From Blautia sp. (GTDB taxonomy: Bacteria > Bacillota > Clostridia > Lachnospirales > Lachnospiraceae), in the NCBI GenBank assembly GCA_030841965.1, contig JAUUSJ010000168.1, forward strand, positions 1-8,266: a stretch of DNA of 8,266 nt, given 5' to 3'. Positions 6,062 to 8,266 of the stretch are shown piece after piece (the stretch's first letter is position 1; every line of letters starts with the position of its first letter). Made by a program: the position numbers and the translations under genes. Under the pieces are notes generated by a model, which searched no databases, was not told the origin of the DNA, and saw only the letters and a list, made by a program, of their open reading frames with translations.

Positions 6062-7354
6062 TCAAGAAATCCGTTTCCACTCCTCATCTTCTGTAATTCG
6101 AAAACGTTCCGTCACAATCGGCTTTCTTCCACGCTCAAAAATATACTCTGTGCCAAGAGGCATATAGAGCACCTCGGCGAGAGGAAGGCTCATGCGTAAT
6201 GCAATATTTTGACAGGTCATAATATCCATACCACCCAGATAAATATAGTGGTCGCAGTTATTGATAATCGTAGTTGCGTCATCCTTCCCATACATGGATT
6301 TCAGCTGTGATTCTGATTGTAGAAGAATTGACACGGAAATCTGTTTTTCACGGAAAATCGAAATATACTGTGCAAAATTAGGAATCTGTGCACCCACGGC
6401 AAAATCATCACAGAGTAGATGAACAGGTCGCGGAAGGACGCCGTCTTCTCGGGATTCTGCATATTCAAAGAGTTCCTTTACCGCATGGGAGTAAAATAGA
6501 CCAGCAAATGCATTCAGAGACGGATTGACGGCGGAAGTTGTGACAAATAGCACTGTCCGCTTATTTGCAAGCTGATGAAATATAACTGGAGGCTTTTTTC
6601 TCATAGCTGCTTTTAGTTCTGGGCGGAAAATAGTATCCATTGTGACATTGAGAGAAGAATAGATACAGCTTGCCGTGCGCATAGGAGAAAAACGAAAGGT
6701 TTTCCAGCATTGACAGGCAAAATGCTCTGGCTTTTCTCTTTCTAACCGCTCAAAAGTGGAATCAAGATTTGTCTCGATAGCATCCCCTCTATCCGTAATA
6801 TGAAGCTTTGAAAAAAGTTCAAGGACATCTGCAAAGGAAGGTGAGGTCTTAATATGCATTTCGTAGGCAATTAGAGCCGACAAAAGAGACTGAGCAGCGT
6901 CATCCCAAAAAGGGTCCGCCTCCTGGCTCTTGTTTTTTCGAGGATTTGCCATTACAATGGACTGGGCGAGATAAGTGATATCTGCTGTTGTTTTTACATA
7001 ATCCATCGGGTCGTAAGAGGCTGTGCTTTTGTCTGGATTTATCAAGTTCAAGTCGATGACTTTATATCCCTTCTCTTTAAAGTGGGGCATATATTTTTTC
7101 ACAAGTTTTCTCTTGGAGAGAGAGACGATTAAACTACTCTCGGTTGTGCGTAGCAGGCGCATTTCTGCATAGCTCATCGTCTTACCAGAGCCACTGGGAC
7201 CAACAACCATAATATTATTATTCAATTGTGTCTTCTCTGAATCGGTGCTTATTTTCAGACCTTCCCCTAAAATAAATGTTTCAGCCATAGACATATTCTG
7301 GTGACTTGTCTGTAACTGTTCATTTCCCTCTCCCAAAACAAATGTTTCAGCCAT
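6062..7354 (-). CDS. Soluble TraG/VirD4-like ATPase, orphan coupling-protein homologue
   Basis: This 430-residue protein resembles the P-loop core of type IV coupling proteins. Walker A is VGPSGSGKT (51-59), preceded by LNNNIMV as in Firmicutes TraG proteins. ADPFWDDAAQSLLSALIAY (146-164) matches their all-alpha region, and LLCDDFAVGAQIPNF (313-327) occupies the Walker B position. ILLQSESQLKSMYG (343-356) and INNCDHYIYLGG (364-375) are the later family motifs. Typical relatives are about 600 residues with N-terminal membrane helices; none are present here, so it is predicted cytosolic. The usual Walker B Asp-Glu appears as D316-D317. The N-terminus carries two copies of MAETF(V/I)LGEG (1-10, 23-32). 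AGGAGG (complement of 7360-7365) five bases before the ATG fixes the start. The gene is coupled to the upstream GntR gene, and no relaxase or other conjugation gene is nearby. Its role is unknown; it could be a decayed conjugation gene or a repurposed DNA-pumping ATPase. Confidence 0.85.
   Translation of the reverse strand: MAETFVLGEGNEQLQTSHQNMSMAETFILGEGLKISTDSEKTQLNNNIMVVGPSGSGKTMSYAEMRLLRTTESSLIVSLSKRKLVKKYMPHFKEKGYKVIDLNLINPDKSTASYDPMDYVKTTADITYLAQSIVMANPRKNKSQEADPFWDDAAQSLLSALIAYEMHIKTSPSFADVLELFSKLHITDRGDAIETNLDSTFERLEREKPEHFACQCWKTFRFSPMRTASCIYSSLNVTMDTIFRPELKAAMRKKPPVIFHQLANKRTVLFVTTSAVNPSLNAFAGLFYSHAVKELFEYAESREDGVLPRPVHLLCDDFAVGAQIPNFAQYISIFREKQISVSILLQSESQLKSMYGKDDATTIINNCDHYIYLGGMDIMTCQNIALRMSLPLAEVLYMPLGTEYIFERGRKPIVTERFRITEDEEWKRIS
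7259..7354 (-). repeat. In-frame tandem duplication at the ATPase N-terminus
   Basis: Two 30-base units, complement of 7325-7354 and of 7259-7288, agree at 25 of 30 positions and both encode MAETF(V/I)LGEG. Four of the five differences are synonymous and the fifth changes Val to Ile. The second unit runs directly into the family-typical LKIS...NNN segment and is probably the original; the first unit plus a 12-residue linker looks like an added extension. The second ATG has no good ribosome binding site, so the upstream start is preferred. Confidence 0.75.
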
Positions 7355-7363
7355 GATATCCTC

Positions 7364-8068
7364 CTAATTTTGTTCTTTTTCAAATGCTTCCATCCAGCGG
7401 TCGATTGCCGCATTGATAGCAGTCTCCGCCGCTTTAGTATCTCTATTTTGAATTGCAATCAGCGTATCTTGCAATGATTTTATCGTTTTATCTGATTTGT
7501 TTAGCGAAAGATGCATTCGGTAAAATAGAATATACAGTGGCTTACAGCTTTGGATAATCATCGGATAGTAAATATTTCCGCTAGCAACGGCGACCTCATG
7601 ATGAAACTGGAAACCGATGTCAGGGAGATTTGAAATCTCTTCTTTTTTTTCGGCGCGCTCGACAAGCCCTTCTAAAATTGCGAGGGCTTCTTCGGTTCGA
7701 TTATGACATGCAGCCTTAGTTGCAGCAAGTTCAATACTTCGACGAAAGCGAGATACTGGTTCTAAGACGTCATAATCCAGTTCATTTCCTGTATATTCAA
7801 TAATTTCTTTCATCGTGGACATATTGCCATCACGAATATAGTCAGCGACAAATACACCTTTGCGTGGAACGACGCGGAGAAATCCAAGCGCTGTCAGGCG
7901 GGTGATACCGGCATTAATGACAGCTAGACTTACTTTCATCTCTTCTGCAAGTTTCCTCTCTGGCGGAAGTTTTTCGCCAATCTCTAATTCTTTTGATAAA
8001 ATCATCCGCTCCAATTCATTAACAAAAAGGTCTGTCAGACTAGGGGCTGTCAATTTTTTAAATGCCAT
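7364..8068 (-). CDS. GntR-family transcriptional regulator, FadR/FCD type
   Basis: This 234-residue protein has an N-terminal winged helix-turn-helix (about 8-76: EIGEKLPPERKLAEEM, then wing VVPRKGVFV) and a C-terminal all-helical FCD ligand domain (about 105-228, with FHHEVAVASGN at 155-165). AGGAGG (complement of 8076-8081) lies seven bases before the ATG. Two features are atypical. The recognition-helix region reads KVSLAVINAGITRL where most relatives have SR..VREAL, so the usual arginines are missing. In my alignment the FCD metal-binding histidines near 199 and 221 are Leu and Ala, leaving only H156, which suggests a metal-independent ligand pocket. Its stop codon overlaps the ribosome binding site of the ATPase gene, so the two are translationally coupled. 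It may control the convergent glucarate cluster, since FCD regulators often sense sugar acids, but position alone does not show that. Confidence 0.9.
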   Translation of the reverse strand: MAFKKLTAPSLTDLFVNELERMILSKELEIGEKLPPERKLAEEMKVSLAVINAGITRLTALGFLRVVPRKGVFVADYIRDGNMSTMKEIIEYTGNELDYDVLEPVSRFRRSIELAATKAACHNRTEEALAILEGLVERAEKKEEISNLPDIGFQFHHEVAVASGNIYYPMIIQSCKPLYILFYRMHLSLNKSDKTIKSLQDTLIAIQNRDTKAAETAINAAIDRWMEAFEKEQN

Positions 8069-8115
8069 AACTATTCCTCCTCAAAACTCTGTTTATATCA
8101 CATATCATAAAAATA

Positions 8116-8144
8116 ATTATAAACAAATGCTCATTTAATGTCAA
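8116..8144 (-). promoter_or_regulatory. Consensus sigma-A promoter for the GntR-ATPase operon
   Basis: On the minus strand, TTGACA (complement of 8139-8144) and TATAAT (complement of 8116-8121) are separated by exactly 17 bases, a perfect match to the housekeeping consensus. Transcription should start near 8108, giving a leader of about 40 bases before the GntR ATG at 8068. The leader begins with a TGATAT(G/A) tandem, a possible autoregulatory site. Such a strong promoter usually implies high constitutive or repressor-controlled expression. Confidence 0.8.
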
Positions 8145-8184
8145 TGCTTATATCTATATATCATAGCGTAAAATTTTTATAAAG

Positions 8185-8266
8185 TTTTGCCAGTACACAG
8201 CGAAGAGAGGCAGAAGATATGTCCTCTAAAAACGATAGAGAGTGGAGCGGTTTTTCGATATACTTA
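8185..8266 (+). repeat. Right copy of the 82-bp inverted repeat
   Basis: This is the inverted partner of 7-88, about 91% identical by hand alignment without gaps. It begins at TTTTGCCAGTACACAG and runs through the leader, ribosome binding site and first 16 codons of the right-edge gene. Its last 39 bases are identical to the left copy. The repeat reaches the window edge, so its true length is unknown. Confidence 0.85.
8219..8266 (+). CDS. Start of an unidentified gene, truncated by the right window edge
   Basis: From ATG at 8219 the frame is open to the window end and encodes MSSKNDREWSGFSIYL, identical to the first 16 residues of the left-edge gene. AGAGAGG (8204-8210) lies eight bases before the ATG, the same spacing as in the left copy. 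It is divergent from the GntR gene, with 150 bases between the two start codons. Family and function cannot be judged from 16 residues. The paralogous pair shows it is a genuine coding start rather than a chance open frame. Confidence 0.55.
   Translation, partial: MSSKNDREWSGFSIYL

Noticed and set aside
5728..6087. 119-codon minus-strand frame downstream of the ATPase gene
   Set aside because: It crosses the terminator and the hairpin series, overlaps the ATPase 3' end in another frame, and its aromatic-rich peptide looks non-coding.
7860..8138. 92-codon plus-strand frame over the GntR gene start
   Set aside because: It is antisense to a clear GntR coding region and runs through that gene's ribosome binding site and leader. 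It has no family resemblance.
1..8266. CRISPR array, tRNA or rRNA genes
   Set aside because: No regularly spaced repeats with unique spacers, no cloverleaf with CCA-type end, and no rRNA-like sequence were seen on either strand.

Overview
The window looks like chromosomal DNA from a low-GC Clostridia, probably a gut Lachnospiraceae. That is inferred from AT-rich spacers, strong AGGAGG/GAGGTGA ribosome binding sites, protein styles and codon use; no rRNA or other taxonomic marker is present.

Positions 1-703: the first codons of a gene reading out of the left edge (minus strand), then about 615 bases of very AT-rich DNA with no convincing gene. This spacer holds helically phased A/T-rich repeats and, near its right end, a promoter-like stretch with a LacI/CcpA-type palindrome.

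Positions 704-5698 (plus strand): a D-glucarate utilisation cluster of a GntP-family permease, a DapA-family class I lyase/aldolase, glucarate dehydratase (gudD) and tartronate semialdehyde reductase (garR). The simplest scheme is uptake of D-glucarate, dehydration by GudD to 5-keto-4-deoxy-D-glucarate, cleavage by the DapA-like enzyme to pyruvate and tartronate semialdehyde, and reduction by GarR to D-glycerate. The classical E. coli GarL aldolase and MFS transporter appear to be replaced by unrelated families, and no glycerate kinase is in view. The spacers before the aldolase and before garR are long (176 and 241 bases) and carry hairpins and palindromes, so the cluster may have internal regulation or processing.

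Positions 5699-6061: a 363-base spacer between convergent genes, unusually rich in hairpins and ending in a likely bidirectional terminator.

Positions 6062-8068 (minus strand): a two-gene operon of a GntR/FCD regulator followed, with its stop codon inside the next ribosome binding site, by a soluble TraG/VirD4-like ATPase that lacks membrane segments and has no conjugation neighbours. A perfect-consensus TTGACA-17-TATAAT promoter drives the pair. This regulator-plus-orphan-ATPase pair is the least explained part of the window.

Positions 8219-8266: the start of a plus-strand gene reading out of the right edge. Its first 16 residues are identical to those of the left-edge gene and the leaders are also similar, so the whole window is bracketed by two copies of the same gene pointing outward (about 91% identity over 82 bases).
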